From contig ML679963.1 in the NCBI GenBank assembly GCA_007922225.1, positions 2,057,794 through 2,121,793 of the forward strand: DNA of 64,000 nt, given 5' to 3'. Position 1 is the first letter of the stretch. The number at the start of each line of letters is the position of its first letter. Position numbers and translations under genes: made by a program. Below the pieces are notes generated by a model, which did not search any database, was not told where the DNA came from, and worked only from the letters and a program-made list of their open reading frames with translations. This DNA comes from Emydura subglobosa (taxonomy: Eukaryota; Chordata; Testudines; Chelidae). Positions 1 through 12,730 of this stretch are shown here, piece after piece.

Positions 1-58
1 GTAGTAGTTGTGACTTCGGGCCACCTCACAGGCCTTGTGTAAACTCTGCAAGGCAGAC
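1..58 (-). CDS. SSH2: SSH2 coding exon (partial, runs off the window)
   Basis: This exon of slingshot phosphatase 2 is cut by the left window edge. The acceptor, read on the minus strand, is CTTCTTCCAG followed by GTCTGCC; its AG occupies 59-60. The first base (58) completes a Trp codon begun in the previous exon (TG+G). Then 19 codons read SALQSLHKACEVARSHNYY. From memory of the family this matches the end of the slingshot N-terminal conserved region, just before the DEK-C and phosphatase domains. A closer AG at 46-47 would also look like an acceptor, but using it would create TGA across the junction, so the distal AG must be the one used. The catalytic domain is outside the window. Confidence 0.95.
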
Positions 59-1590
59 CTGGAAGAAGCGCCCACAGATCAGTATGTTCCCCGGGTGACG
101 GGGAGTCCCATTCCCTGCAGCTGGCTGGGCTGCCGGGCAGCACACCCGGTGTCTGTTGGTCAATCCCCATTTCTGAACCTGGATGCAGGGGTGCCCAAGG
201 CTGCCTGGAAAGTTACTGTTTAATGCAGCGTCTGCCTGAAAAGCCAGCTCTGGATGAACACACACTGCATTTCTGATTCGAAAAGACAGCTCCCACTAGG
301 CCAATGGCAGAGCAAAGATACTAGTGATTTATGCAGGTACAGGCACATAATGAGGGGTGTGGATTGCCTCCAACACGTGGGGAGAGAGGACCTATGGAGC
401 TGTGACTGTATCGATAACTTCACTTGACATGGTCTGAGAACAATACAGTAAGAGGGATCTGCACCCAGAGCCTCAGTCTGGCTTAAAACCTTGGAACTCT
501 GCTGTCGCTATTGCAGTTGCTGTCTAAGAACAATTCCTTTTCTATTTTAAGCCCATTCTAACTCTTTGACTGTGATCCCAGGAATCCAGGCCGAGAGCCA
601 TGGGGTGACATTGCTGGGTGATACTCTGGGAACACCACGTTTCTGTGAGCCAACCAGGCTTGACCCAATAATACTTCAGTGCCTCCTAAATTCAAACATG
701 AACCACCCTAAAAGGCAGCTCCCTGTCTCTGAGACGATGAAGACGCACGTTTTCATCAGAGACACAGGCTCCTAAACAACACACACAGTCCGTGTCTGAA
801 GAGACCTAAACCAGGTTCTTCGATTATATTTCACTAACTCAGTATCAGCAGCAAATTCTGCTGTGGGAGAAGCACACAAAAGTGTCCCTTGGCAGATCGG
901 ATTACCCTGCCCATCGCCCCATGGGGCTACCCTGCCCACCCCAATCGCCCCAGGAACCAGCCGGACACTGCCCCGAAGGGAAACAAGTGGTCAGAATCAC
1001 GCTGCCAAGCACCGTTTGTGATGGCAAAGTCACATTACACAAAAGAGGTTCCCTCTCAAACCAGCCTGGGTAACAGGCTCCCAAGTGGTTATTCCGGCTC
1101 TGCCACGGGAGCACAGAGCGCCGCAAGTGCCGCAGAAGAGAGGCTGTGCACGGCCCTCGGGTGGTCAATACCCGGCTCTCCCGTGGCCTCTCCCCGACCT
1201 TTAGTGCAATGGTAGCAACGAGGTGGGAAGTCTCCTGCCAGCGCACGAACCCTGCGCGGGCCACCTCTTGGAGCGCCCTTCGAACACGCCCCGGGAATCA
1301 TTCCTGAACCTAATGCAGGCCTTGGAGAGCAGACTCAGCCGGTGCATCACGTCACTCACTGCGAGGTCACGCGCCCCGGTAAGCTGAAGAAATGATCATA
1401 TTGATATTACAGATTCATCATTGTTCACCATCAACTGCAGTTGATGCTCTCTGTCTGAGCAAGGCCCAGAGGCGACGCGCTTGGGTCTAGCAAGACACTG
1501 GTGACACAGCAGTACCTGCTTTGTAAAAGCAGAAGCATCGAATATGCCTTGGATAAGGGAGCACTGGGACAGATCATAGGAAGTCCTTAC
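59..1590 (-). other. SSH2: SSH2 intron
   Basis: This 1,532-base intron separates the exon at 1591-1656 from the one ending at 58. Its donor is GTAAGG (1585-1590) and its acceptor ends TTCCAG at 59. I see no coding exon, tRNA gene or well-preserved repeat in it. The open frames here are short, overlap on both strands and show no family signature. Confidence 0.85.
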
Positions 1591-1656
1591 CACATTGCCT
1601 GAACGGACACTGGCTTGAATACATGAACCCTCTTGTCTGTTGATACGCTGAACCCA
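1591..1656 (-). CDS. SSH2: SSH2 coding exon
   Basis: This 66-base internal exon encodes GFSVSTDKRVHVFKPVSVQAM. One base at the 5' end completes a Gly codon and two bases at the 3' end start a Trp codon. The acceptor is TTTCTTTCCCCAG and the donor GTAAGG. It is part of the slingshot N-terminal region that precedes the phosphatase domain and is linked in the family to F-actin dependent activation and substrate recognition. From memory the mammalian protein has N and I where this one has K and V, both mild changes. The frame closes exactly with the exon at 2431-2499 and with the one ending at 58. Confidence 0.97.
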
Positions 1657-2430
1657 CTGGGGAAAGAAAGAAAATTGACCCATTAAGAATGAGGCATTTA
1701 TCATGGAGCCTTTTTTCAGCCAACCATCAATCATCTGTAACAAGCCAGGACAGCAAAGGGATAATCCAAGGCACAGATTTGTTTTGCCAATTTCAGCTAG
1801 AGGATGGATCAAACCAGCATGGTACAGCTCTGGGGAGGCTCTTTTTTAGTGGCTGCTGTTCCGTGAGGAAGCAAAGACACTGGCTGAAATAAAGGCATTT
1901 GTCGGCCACAGAAGCAGCAGTCACAGGTGAGCCATTTCCCCTGGCTACAGTCAAGTTCAAAGCCAGAACCATAAGGCCGAGTGAGCCCAAAGGAGGCCAC
2001 AGAAGCAGCAAAGGTCACTAAGTATTCCTCTGGGCAGGCTATCCAGCTGGCACCGAGAGGAGTTTACACTCAAGGACATCATCTGGCAATGAAGACGTCA
2101 CACGTGAGCAGAACGCGCTGGACCCTGCAGGTGCTGCACAGCAACACTGACAGGATCCCTTTGCACCACCCCACTCTCCCACACACAGGGTGAAAGCTTC
2201 TTAACAGCAGCTTCCACGCACACATGCCTCCTGGCATGCTTATCCTATACAGCCAGCAAGGCAATCGGCTGTTTTCTCCCAGGACTGCTGAGATTTGAAG
2301 GACAGCTTGAGTTGCCCACATTGGCAATAACTGGAATGCAATTCCACACGCTGCCCTCTCAGCGCAGCGTAATTAGCACAACCCGGAACCCCCCCGTTTT
2401 CCAGGCTGAACAGAACAGAGACTCACTTAC
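1657..2430 (-). other. SSH2: SSH2 intron
   Basis: This 774-base intron has donor GTAAGTGAGT at 2421-2430 and acceptor CCCCAG at 1657-1662. I see no embedded gene or recognisable repeat. Confidence 0.85.
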
Positions 2431-2499
2431 CCGTCCCCGTCCAAGTGAATGAGGGTGTCACTCCACAGGGGCAGCACCAAGCCCATTGTGCAAGTGCTA
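2431..2499 (-). CDS. SSH2: SSH2 coding exon
   Basis: This 69-base exon encodes STCTMGLVLPLWSDTLIHLD followed by GD. Its first base completes a Ser codon (AG+T) and its last two bases (GG) start a Gly codon completed by the next exon. The acceptor is TTCTTATTACAG and the donor GTAAGTGAGT. The LW-D-IHLDGDGGFSVST block across this junction is a slingshot family hallmark shared by SSH1 and SSH2. The wording STCTMGLVLPLWSD, rather than the SSH1 version (recalled as SCTIGMVLRLWSD), supports SSH2. Confidence 0.97.
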
Positions 2500-5026
2500 C
2501 TGTAATAAGAAACAGAAGGTCAGGCCATTGTGCCATCCACTTACCCCCCGACACTGCAAATCTTACAGCAGTAGCTGCAAACCTCTTTGTATTGATCGAA
2601 ACACTGATCAGACCCCACGCTACCCTGAGGGGCCACGAAGTCTTGTTTTCTACAGGTGTCCTTGGAAGTCCAAGCAGTGTTTGACATGGGCTGTTAACCA
2701 ACGCTGGTTCCCTTGCAGCAAGCTAGTAACCTAGCGTATTCCCAGGGCGAACGGTGCACAGGAGTTGGGAGCAGCAGGCTCTATTCTATGCAGGAGGGCA
2801 GAGGGTCGCCCAGTTTTCCTTCAGCTCAGGGATTTCACACTTTAATGAAAGGAACTGTCCCGATCTGCTTTCAGGTTCAGTTCAAGTCCATGATTCTCTG
2901 TTTTTACTGGTCATTCAGCCGCAGCTGCCAAGCACTCAGCTCAATATAATTAAACGCTAGTCTGCAGGTCAGCGACGGGACGAAAGGGATGGGAGATCGT
3001 CCATCGCAGCACGCCACCCTGATCTGCCGATTTCCCCCTGCCCTAGGGTGGCTAAGCACAGGCTGCTAGAAGAGATGCTGATGGGCAATTTCATTGTTCT
3101 CTCAAGGGCTGGCTACGTCTTTTCCCTCATTTTAGTAGCGTGCCATGTGTGGTCACATGGAAATGCTTTGCCTTCTATGAAAGAAGAGGAAAACCTGGGA
3201 TAAAAGCAGAAATAAACTATGGAAGAAATGAGAAAAAAAATAATCGGTAAGTGTCGGGTTGCCAAGGGAAAAAGCCGAATCCAACTTAGGAGGAAGCTGC
3301 TGCGTGATCACAGCAGAAGCTTTCGGGGAGCATCGGATTCTATTCTCCTGCTCTCCAATTCTTCACATTGGACTCTTTGTGCTCCCGAATGCCAGCCTCG
3401 GTGGCTAGGACTCATGAGAGGCAAATCAAGACTTAGAAGGGACGGCAGACGTGAACACCCACTGCATACGTGCACGCAGGAATGGCTGTAATGCCTGGCC
3501 CCAGGAGACGCATCCACAGGCAACTATTTCTGTTGACTAAATGAGATGAGCTCATGGAAAAATGTGTTTTTAAAAGGCTTCCCAAGGTGGCCAGGGTATT
3601 TTTAGTGATACTTTTCAGCGAGCGTTTATCAGGGGCCTTAGCAACAAGTCTATATTGAGTTATAAATAGCGAGTGGGCTGGAGGGAGGGGGAAGAGGGGC
3701 AATGAGGGGCAGTCGAGAACCCAAGTAACTAGCAAAAAGCTAAAGAAAGACTGCAGCACGTTTCTCTGGGAGTTTGAGGCTTGGCGCCAGCAAGCCCTCA
3801 CTGATCTGCATTCAAGGGGGCAGCACTGGCATGCCAGACCCAATAGCAAATTCCCAGCTCACCGAACTGTGTGCAAGAACATAATTATTGTGTTAGAGCT
3901 TCCACGACACGCCCAGGGCTTGATTTTCAACCCAGCTGCACACTGGCCGCTCTTCTTTCATCCCAGTCACTTCTGAGCCAAGCACCACTGCAAATTAAAC
4001 ACCGTGGCTGCTGTGATATCGAACCGACAGCCAGGAAGGTGCTTTCAAAAGCAAACAGTTTCAGCCAGCCCCGTGATGGCTCCAATGACTGGGTCCATGC
4101 AACAAGTCTGGAGGAATGTGTCTGACATGCATCACACACAACTCTAAGGCTGGTAACATTCATTCCCACGCTGAGGTTCTAGTCAGAAGTCACTTGCTGT
4201 TTCTCCAGAGAACGTCACAGTAAAGTAACGGGGGCCCAGTAGCCAGGTTCCTTTTCTCTCCCCTCCTAGCTAAGACCAAGATTGGTTTATGATGCTGCAG
4301 GGTGCATCTCTCCCCAATCAACACCCTTCATGTTCTACAGAGAGCCCCAGAGGCCTATTTTAACCTTAACTAGGAAGTCTCTGTCCTATAGCTGGCTGGC
4401 AGGCCTCTCTAGTGCTTCTAGTTAAACACAGACAGCGAAGAGCACTTAGTGGCCACATTTCACAACCCTTCGGAGAGGTCAGCAGCAATTTCAATAAACG
4501 AAGTGAAAGCACTAAACCATGACGACATCCAAATGGCTGGAGAGAGCATGCATTGTGTAACCTCTGCCATCACAGCGCTTCACACTTCCGTCAGGCCCTT
4601 TGTGCAACCACAACAACAGACCTGCGCTGGGCCTCAGCAAGGGGCTGCGCTGCTGCCTGTTCTCCTGGACCTTGGGGGATGGCATCTATTGTTGCAGCTC
4701 TTCAGTGGATAGATTCTAGGGACGTCAGACAAATTGCAGCTAAACGGGCCTGTCACTTATTGCTTTAAAAGCTCCTTGGGTATCTTGCTGCATCCTCATG
4801 GGAGCCTGGGTAAGTTATTTTTTGGGACTCCAAATGCTGCACATCCTCGGTCCCTCCCAACCCTGTGCTGCCGGCCCACGGCTAGGCTTTGCATTTCAGG
4901 GGTGCATCAGGCCTCCAGGCTCCCCTCCCCCACCACCACCTTTAAAACATATTAGACGGGAATTTGGGGGCTGGAGAAAGGCGCTAGCGTGGTGAGTCCA
5001 GAGACGGAAGCGGTCTGTCTAGATAC
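2500..5026 (-). other. SSH2: SSH2 intron
   Basis: This 2,527-base intron has donor GTATCT at 5021-5026 and acceptor TTACAG at 2500-2505. I found no coding exon or confident transposon in it. The base composition is mixed and the open frames are short and shadow each other. Confidence 0.85.
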
Positions 5027-5148
5027 CTGTCGTTAGAAGAGAAATCCATTCCTAGGACAATGCTTTCCTCAGTGTCTTGTCTGCCATTGGTTGACACCAC
5101 CACCATGTATCTCGTGCGGTTCTGGTACGTACTTTCCAGCCGTACTGC
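5027..5148 (-). CDS. SSH2: SSH2 coding exon
   Basis: This 122-base exon encodes 40 codons plus AG. It begins AVRLESTYQNRTRYMVVV, contains STNGRQDTEESIVLGMDF and ends SSND. The acceptor is CCCTTAG before GCAGTACGG and the donor GTATCT. A second AG four bases into the exon (GCAG) would break the frame, and the GCA codon supplies the Ala seen in the family, so the upstream AG is the real one. RYMVVVSTNGRQDTEE is a strongly conserved slingshot N-terminal segment. The wording here (TYQNR, STNGRQ, SIVLGMDFSSND) is of the SSH2 type rather than SSH1. Confidence 0.97.
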
Positions 5149-8100
5149 CTAAGGGTCAAGGAGACAAAGATCAGCAGCAAAGCCAGTGCCAGGTACAGTT
5201 GTGACTTTACAAGTCATCCTGTCAGGCTGATGTGAGGCATAACAAGCAGCAGTGCATTTTGCACTAGCGTAGACGACCAGTGCCTCTATGCCGGCTATGC
5301 AGCACTGCAGTTAACAGAGAAATCGGAATAATTCCCTCGGTTCTCTCCCAGATCTGCCCCTTACACCCACCAAGCACTCTCCTGCAGATCTGCCCCGTTC
5401 AGCCAGGTTGCATTCAAACACTATTGCCACCGGTACACTCTGGGCGAGCCTAGCACCGTGAGTCCTATGAGGTGCCGCAGCATGCTCTGCACACTGATGG
5501 GCATAGAGCGCGCTCGGTACCGCCCAGAAGTTACGTAGCGCTTCGAAGAATTGAGTCCTTCATTGAAACCATCCACAGCAAAGCATGGTAGTTCAGAAAC
5601 GCCTTTTCACAATTTCACAGCCGGGCAGGCAGGTAACAGGAGTCTAAATCGACACATGGTCCCTTGCTGGTCTTTTGAGTCCAAATAGCAGCTCTGGAAC
5701 TGCACCCTTCCCAGTGCAGAAAAAATCCTCAATTTGTAGAGCCGGGGGGGGAGGGGCCTGTTACCAAACTTCACATGCACACAGACCAGGAAAGCTGAAT
5801 GTCATTATGCTTAAATTGTTCCTGTCCCACCTCCCACGTATAAACCCCCTTCTAACACAGCGACCTGCAAATATATCGAGGGGGGCTGGCTTTTATTCTG
5901 TTTCAACCATTTATTTAAATAACTGACTGACTAGTTGGTTCTCTCCCCCCTTCCTACCCTACCAAGCGTGGCTATGCCAGCGTTCTTTTAACAAGCGCTG
6001 GCAACAAGAAAGTGAAGCCGGCACGATCCAGGCCAGCACAGGTGCTGTGCTCAGGAAAGCTGCATCACGGAACCCAGTACATTCACAAGAAGCCAAGAGG
6101 AACTTAATTCAAAGGGCCTGAGCAAGGCTTCACAAGAGGAGACAGCTGATTAGCCGGGGCATGCCAAGGGGGCGGATCGCAGACAGTGCATTTGCCTACA
6201 TGGATCTGTGGCGGGCAGTTTCTTTTGCTTTTAGTGCTATTGGCCTCGGTCCCACGCCGTCTGCAGTTATTTTAATCCCAGAAACCCAATTAAAGCTGAA
6301 GGGGAATGCCATTAGGGAGGAGACGTCTTGATGATGATGTATTGGGCCGTGTGTTTGCTTTGGGCCATCTAATCTAGCCAGAGCCCAAGTGTTTACATTC
6401 CCATTGTTACACGGCTTCCTGAACTTTCCAGGGAGCCCGTGGGGAGCAAATGAGGATGAGAAAAGCCTTGTCTACATGAGCAGCATCGGGGAAGCCTTCC
6501 AGCGCCGTAGCAGGAGTAACAGCGAAACAGCTGGCGCAGAGCAGCGACTGGTGCGTCAGCCACCCCGAGACTAGACCTGTCCCATACTACGGCAGACTAG
6601 AACAATGAAAAGGCACCCGGCTGGCAGCGGGATGTGGGGCAGGCAGACTGGACACACACCGCACGGTGGGAGCGTGCGCCCTCACCCCAGTCTCACGCCA
6701 GAAGCCAGCCTTATTTGCCTTCTTATTCCTCGCTACAGCGAGACTCTTTCGGCAAGGAGGACAGAGAGGAGTTTGCATTTCCGCAGGCCAGCCCTTTGAG
6801 ATGGGATCGCTGCCAAAGTGGGTGATTTCTAGGACTAGCGGTTGACAGCAGATTGAAGAGGAAAGGGCGGTTCCTGAACCCAAAGAGCAGAGGACGACCA
6901 GGCAGTGGTTCCATTTTTCCACCCACGTTAGGACGCAAGCCACAAAAGATTAATCAAAAAGAGAACGTGTGTGGAAGTGGAGGATGAGCAAGCACAGAAC
7001 AGCACAGCCACTGCTCCCCTGCACCCAGGGACCCTGGTTCCTGTCCGACTCTGCCGGGGCCTGGCGGCAGCAAGAGGATTAGTGTAATCTAATTTACTTT
7101 ACTAAACCAATTGGGGTAGCTGGAATTAGAGGTATGGTTTTAATGTAAGACCCCGCAGCGCTAGGCTGCCCAAGCAGGTGCCAAAGTCACTGAGACAGGA
7201 TTTTCATAGGAATGATTGAGAGAAACTGACTTTTGGGCTCAGCATTGACTATCCTTGCGGACAGCCACCAGGGGCGCAGCTACTCAGCTCTCTGTTTAGC
7301 TACATTGATTGGAATAATCAATAATAAGCTCGGCCCTCCTCAATCAGGTGACCCCAGAGGATCTCAAAGCAATTTACAAACAATTGGAGTCTCCACAGCA
7401 GCAATTCCCAGTTTCCTCCTTTACACATGGATCCCATTCTCCCCCCAACAGCAGCACAACGGAATCCGCTGTGCCAATTACTACCCATCCAAACGGCACC
7501 GCTGTCCTAAGAAATGAGGGGCTAAGCAGAGTGACTGGGGCATCTCGCCAGCCGATCCGTGCAAGAGGACACGCTCTTCTCAAACTGGGAAACTGACCTA
7601 TGTACTACTGGTAACATCAAATCTATTGCAGTTATTCCTGTACCCAGCACCTGCACATGTTGTGATTACCACACAGCTTTCTCCTCAGCTGCGATCTTGT
7701 TTTGACCACAAATCAGATTGTGTAATATTTAGCCACCCACTTGGAAGCCACATTCTGCAGTTCCAAAGCTGATATGGAGGTCTTTTACCCATTTCACCCT
7801 AGATGGAGAGTAAAGAAACCTGTAGATACAGAAATGCCTGCAACAGGACCGTGAGAATTTACAAGCTGGAAATTTGGTTTGGATACAGAACAAGATTCCT
7901 TTTTTTCCCCCCCTTCTTTTTTTAAAGCCAGCTGCCTAATTTCTACATTCTTCCACATTCCAGGAGGTTCTTGTACAACTTAACCCATTGCATTCTTGTT
8001 CCTGGTCTTACACTAGTCCATTCAAGGACTCAATCCTGCTCGCCTTGCAGTCAAAGAGAAATCTGCCAATTGCTTCAAGAGAAACAGATGCAGACTCTTC

Positions 8101-8454
8101 AGCTGCCCTCTAAAACGTGACCCTCACCCTCCGAAGAGCAGCAGCCAACACACACAAGGGTGGGGGTTATGCTCTTTCCACTATAAGTCTCAGCTGCACG
8201 TATTGTTTTAATCGAGTCTCTTGCAGCTCTGTGCACCCTTCATTTGTCAGGAATCAATTCAATTCAGATGGACCACTGAACTTAACCTCATGCAGAAGGT
8301 TAGCAATCCAATTTAAACGCCATACAAAAGGCTGTATGTCTTAGCCTACAAAATCCTTATTCAGCTGTGAAGAGGGTAAACTGGTCTCAAACTGCACAGT
8401 ACAACCAGTAATACTGCTGAGTAACGCCTGCTCAATGGTCTCCAACATTCTGAC

Positions 8455-8550
8455 TTTGGGCCCCAATCCTGTGAGGTGCCAAGGGCCCTCTGTGTCCACT
8501 GACATCACTGGGATGTGAGCGCACTGGATGCTCACGGCCTTCTGGATCTG
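8455..8550. repeat. Degenerate palindromic MITE-like repeat
   Basis: A stretch beginning GGGCCCCAATCCTGTGAGGTG and ending near CACGGCCTTCTGGATCTGGC is an imperfect inverted repeat around a core resembling CCACTGACATCACTGGGA. This resembles the abundant reptile palindromic elements recalled as running from GGGCCTGATCCTGCAAGGTG around a core like CCATTGACTTCAATGGGA. The copy is heavily mutated, so the boundaries are approximate. Confidence 0.45.
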
Positions 8551-9097
8551 GCTTGTTTGGGCTGGGTTATTACACATGCAATTGCAAAGAACGTGCCATT
8601 GTCCTCTTTAAACTGAGTGTGCTTTGCAGTATCATCAGCTGCTTTCCTGTTATATGTGTAAGGAAGATCCAACGACAGTGAAATCACAGAACAGCAATGC
8701 CGGAATGTCTCCCCTGGTGCCCAATGAGCCCTTGTGGGTCAGATTCAAGAGTCAAACCCAGACAACGCAAGAGAGCCCATCAGGGTTGATGGATGACAAG
8801 AGAGCCAATGAAGATCTTTGTAATGTTTAGATAGTGCCAGTCCCTCCAGCCACCGCTCCTCTCTGTTTCTAGAGACACCCAGCTCAAAATAACGCATAAC
8901 ACCACCACGTCAGCGCCACAGCATCTTTCATCTGAGGATCTCAATGTGCTAAGTAACCTACAAGTCTTTGCCCATAACACCACTGCAAAATAGCCAAGAC
9001 CCATACAGGGATTATTTCTCCCACTAAGGGAATGCAGTCACATCTGGGGTTGAACATGGCAGCTGTTCAACAGCCCACAATAACAATATGCAATGAT

Positions 9098-9330
9098 TTA
9101 GGAAGGGAAAATGGGATCCCAACTGACTCCACAGGGCAGTATTTCAGATAGTCTGGATATAATCAGTAAGTTAAAATTCAACCAAGACCCCAGCATAATG
9201 TTCTTAATTCTTATGACAATTGCTACGGGATCTTTAATGACCACAGGTGCTCAGGACATGAGACATCGAACTCTTGAGTCAAAACACCATCCAACTCCTT
9301 GTCTGGCTGGACAAATCAGTGAGCTGGCCT
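9098..9330. repeat. Old dispersed SINE-like repeat
   Basis: The region carries CTACGGGATCTTTAATGACC followed by CACAGGTGCTCAGGACATGAG. I recall a closely similar phrase (atgggatctttaatgaccacagagagtcaggac) from dispersed repeats in reptile and fish genomes. The copy is degraded. Family name and exact ends cannot be fixed from the sequence alone. Confidence 0.4.
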
Positions 9331-9510
9331 TCAGTATCAGCTGCTCCCTTTCCTTGTGAACGCCTGGGCTGTAAACAAACGCTCCTGGATTTTGATAGCA
9401 AAGGCACTGAAAGGGATATGTGTTGGTCACATTGCTGCATGTGTCACATGGAATCTATCCACACACTAACAGTCACAGATTATGTATCGTAAATCAAACA
9501 GCCAACCTAC

Positions 9511-9575
9511 CAGTCTGATGTTGTCTTCCGGGCGGAGCAGTAGAAACATGGCCTGCAGGTGCTGCTGGAGATCCC
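9511..9575 (-). CDS. SSH2: SSH2 coding exon
   Basis: This 65-base exon encodes DLQQHLQAMFLLLRPEDNIR followed by L. Its first two bases complete a Gly codon begun in the previous exon (G+GG) and it ends on a codon boundary. The acceptor is TCTCCCTCAG and the donor GTAGGTTGG. HAGDLQQHLQAM across the upstream junction is diagnostic of the slingshot family. FLLLRPEDNIRL matches SSH2 (recalled as FILLRPEDNIRL) rather than SSH1 (recalled as INLLRCEDRIKL). Confidence 0.97.
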
Positions 9576-11879
9576 CTGAGGGAGAGAGGGAAAAGTGAGG
9601 ATGTGCATAACCACCTTCGGTCACCTCCTCCCTCTGGCTGTCCCCAGGTTCCAACTTCTACTGGGCAGCTGCTGCCGTGGGTGCCACCAGCTGCACCTGT
9701 ATCTGCTCAAAAGCGACAAGCTTCTGCCTCGCTCTCACTCGTCAGCAATTTGCTCTGTGCAGGTGGCTGGCCTGATCTTACCAGCCTCTGTTCCCAAATC
9801 CCATCAGCCCTCGGCAGACAGGACTTGCGCTCGCTGGGTAACGTTTGTCCCACGAAGACCTGTTGCAACACACCTTTATGTTCTAGTTCCCGCTCCAGTC
9901 TTGTGGGTCCCACCTGTGGGTTTGTCCCATGTACTTCACCCAGCCTCCTCCACCAGAAGGGACGTGAATACAAGGCCTTTGCGCAGGTGGGGAGACATAG
10001 GAAGAGGGCAAACAGGCAAGGGGAGCTTGGAGGGGCATTTCTTGCTCCCACATTTGAGCATCTGCAGAGTCAGTCCAAGAGCCTGTCCCAGGAATGGGGA
10101 GCTCAGCCGGGCAAGAGAAGCTAGATGCGAAGTAGCACCAGGTGCCACTCATCTGGGAAGCCACGTCCCTGCCTGCCCAGGGCATTGTTACTGGACGTGC
10201 TGAGTGACGGCAGGACTGAATGGCTGCTACGCAGATTGTTTCCTTAAACAAAAAGTAGCCATGGATACAGATAACAGGATGAAACTGGCTCATCAATCGG
10301 ATAGACACAACTCCCTGCAACCTCTTTGTTCCTGGGAGACAGGATCTCCCTCGGCTATCAACGCTGCAGACTCCTGGAACCACAAGAGCTAACACAAACT
10401 GGGTGAGACAAGGACATTTGCCCCTTGGGGGAGCTCAGTGCTCCAGCAGTTCTACATTTCCCTGGCTCCAGACGGCTCCTGGCAACACCTAGCTCCTAAA
10501 GTCTTCAAAATACACTTAGCCCCGAAGCTTTTCCAGCTAAGATTAGACAAAACGCAGCTACAGCCCCTAGCGTCTTTAACACGCAGTCGCCGTTTCATGT
10601 GGGAGCAGCCATTCAAATGGGGAGGGACTGCACCTAGAAAGTGAAGGGGTGTACAGGATTGCTAGCTTCCCAGCTGCTGATTTAAAGGAAAGACAGAGCG
10701 AGTTGCTGAGCAAGTTTCTCTTTCTGGGAGACTGAGGGTCCAGCCCGGGAGGTATATTTTATCCTTCTGATATGGAGGGAGTTTTTTGTATTTACCCTTA
10801 TTTCTCTGTTGGCTACAGCCCACTCAACCCTGGTGGAGGTTTTAAACTTGACGCTAGGGAGAGATACAGCATCCCGACCCAGCTTCCCTCCCCTTACACG
10901 CACCGGTTCAGCGATGCAAACACAAGGCATTACCAATCCAAAATGCTTGGCGGGACTTGGGTGGAAAAAGGAAGGGACGCTTTCAGAGAGGAGTACGATA
11001 TACCTCATCATCCTGTCATCGGGCCCTCTCGGGCTGGCACTTCTCTAAAACACCGGGCCCTGACAGGGGTTAACACAGGGCTGGCTTTGGTTAAGCTGGG
11101 CTACGGATGGTGTACAAGCTACCAGTCAGGATGGGAACTTGGACTTCTCTAACTTTAAATTAGCCATGCCCCCTCTGGTGTTTTGATCTTGGGAAGTCGC
11201 AACCTCTTTCCTTGGCTCAGTCCGGCACTGGAGACACGAGTTAGCTCACTTTACACAGTGAATTTTGCCAGGCAACATCTGGCAGCGCTTGAGAGGGAGC
11301 CAAGTGCAGAAGCCCAGTGAGGAAGGCTGTTTTCTCAGCCGGCCAATCTGCCAACTAGTCAATTTCCCCCTTTTGGCGGGTGATGCTATTAGAAAACCCT
11401 GGTGCTAGTGTGAAATATTTCTTGCTGGGACTCCGACACTCTGCTTAATTTGGAGAAGTCGGAAAAGCCTTTCTTGTGGCTGGTCTAGCAACCACTACAG
11501 CACTACATTACTAACTGTGGGAGACTTCTCCATTTCTCTCAGGGCTGGGAGAAAAATCTTCCAGAATTGTGTGCGCGCCAGAGGTTAGCAGGCTATGGTG
11601 CTGAGACGGGCAAAGGCCAAGAACAGAGATGGAGGTTTCGTTTCCAGATACACATCTCACCACCAGTGGCTGGTTCACAAATTGGAACCACGCTGTTTCC
11701 AAAGTTGTACAGCTCAGACCTGTTCTAACTTGGGGGGTGAAGTTGATTTCACCAGGCAACGATAAAAGCAAATACAATTTCTGAATAGACATTCGTGGTA
11801 TGCACATATATTGGAGAGGTTCTCATAAGAGATGTAGCTGAAAGGAATATTTGTAACAACCCCTTGTTCTTATGGTGCA

Positions 11880-12062
11880 CTTTTCATCAGCAGAGCTCAA
11901 AGTGTCATACGCAATATCAGGATCGCCATTTGGATGGGGAAACTGAGGTGCAGAGCGGTGAACTGACTTGACCCCCAAGTCACCCAGCAGGCCTGTGGCA
12001 GAGACCGGCACAGAACCCAGGCCCCCCGACAACCAGTCCAGCGCTCTAGGTCACACTGCCTC
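11880..12062 (-). mobile_element. MIR-like CORE-SINE fragment
   Basis: Read on the plus strand, this contains GGGGAAACTGAGGTGCAGAG, then a CAAGTCACCCAGCAGGCCTG stretch, a CAGAACCCAGG segment and CACTGCCTC. That is the reverse complement of the familiar MIR pattern (CTCTGTGCCTCAGTTTCCCC preceded by the tRNA-like head), so the element lies on the minus strand. The order of segments is as expected. Divergence indicates an old insertion. Confidence 0.7.
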
Positions 12063-12706
12063 CTAGAATACAAAATACAATTCTGCAGGTGATCACGTCA
12101 AAGCAGGTTTGCCCTTGCAGAAATCTGATCTCTTCAGATTCCATATTCACTACATGAGTGTTTTCTTACTCAGCCGACTGTACTCCAGCCCTAAGAACAT
12201 GACAGTCAGCTCTAACCCATGGAGCCTGGGCACCAGAAAGCCATTGCTCTGTTTATGCTACCATCACATGTTCTGTTCTGGCCAGGATCACACATGAATT
12301 CCATCCAGCTGGGATAAAAGATGGTCCTCTCTGTACAGTAACGCTAAATTAGAACATATGTCAAGCAGAAACTTGTACTGTAACTGTGCAGGGAACTTTG
12401 GAGAGTGAAAAAAGAGACATGGCAAGGCAGCAGTTCTAAAAGATGCTGGCCCCACTTACATACCACAGACAGCTTCACTTAAATCCTCAGCCAGAGAGAC
12501 TGGCTTTAAACCAATGGTCAGCCCATTCTATTTTCTTTCAAAGGCAGGGGATTGACACGCACCACCCCCAGCCTGCCACTGTTCAGCTACTGCTCCTCGC
12601 CAGGCTTTAGGGAGGGAGAGGAAGCGGGAGGGCAGCAGGGGGAGAAAATGTTCTGACTCCTGACATCAAGAGTCCTTAGAAGTGCTAACTCTGGGAGTCT
12701 GGGTGG

Positions 12707-12730
12707 GTGTGTCTGTGTGTGTGTGTGTGG
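12707..12730. repeat. Short (GT)n microsatellite
   Basis: An interrupted run of GT dinucleotides of about 24 bases lies within SSH2 intron sequence. Confidence 0.85.

Larger units (their letters stand above)
5149..9510 (-). other. SSH2: SSH2 intron
   Basis: This 4,362-base intron has donor GTAGGT at 9505-9510 and acceptor CTTAG at 5149-5153. It contains old dispersed-repeat fragments near 7340-7390, 8455-8550 and 9098-9330, listed separately where supported. The rest shows no gene. Frames such as those at 6587-6943 are short, overlap both strands and match nothing I recognise. Confidence 0.8.

Noticed and set aside
9595..10203. 202-codon open frame on the plus strand, overlapping two others
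   Set aside because: Three overlapping long frames on both strands in the same place, Ser/Pro/Cys/Arg-rich composition and no recognisable motif. It lies in an SSH2 intron directly next to a real exon. Chance frames in GC-rich intron sequence.
10772..11152. 126-codon frame on the plus strand
   Set aside because: Composition is passable, but it has no family signature, no splice context and a competing frame in the same bases.
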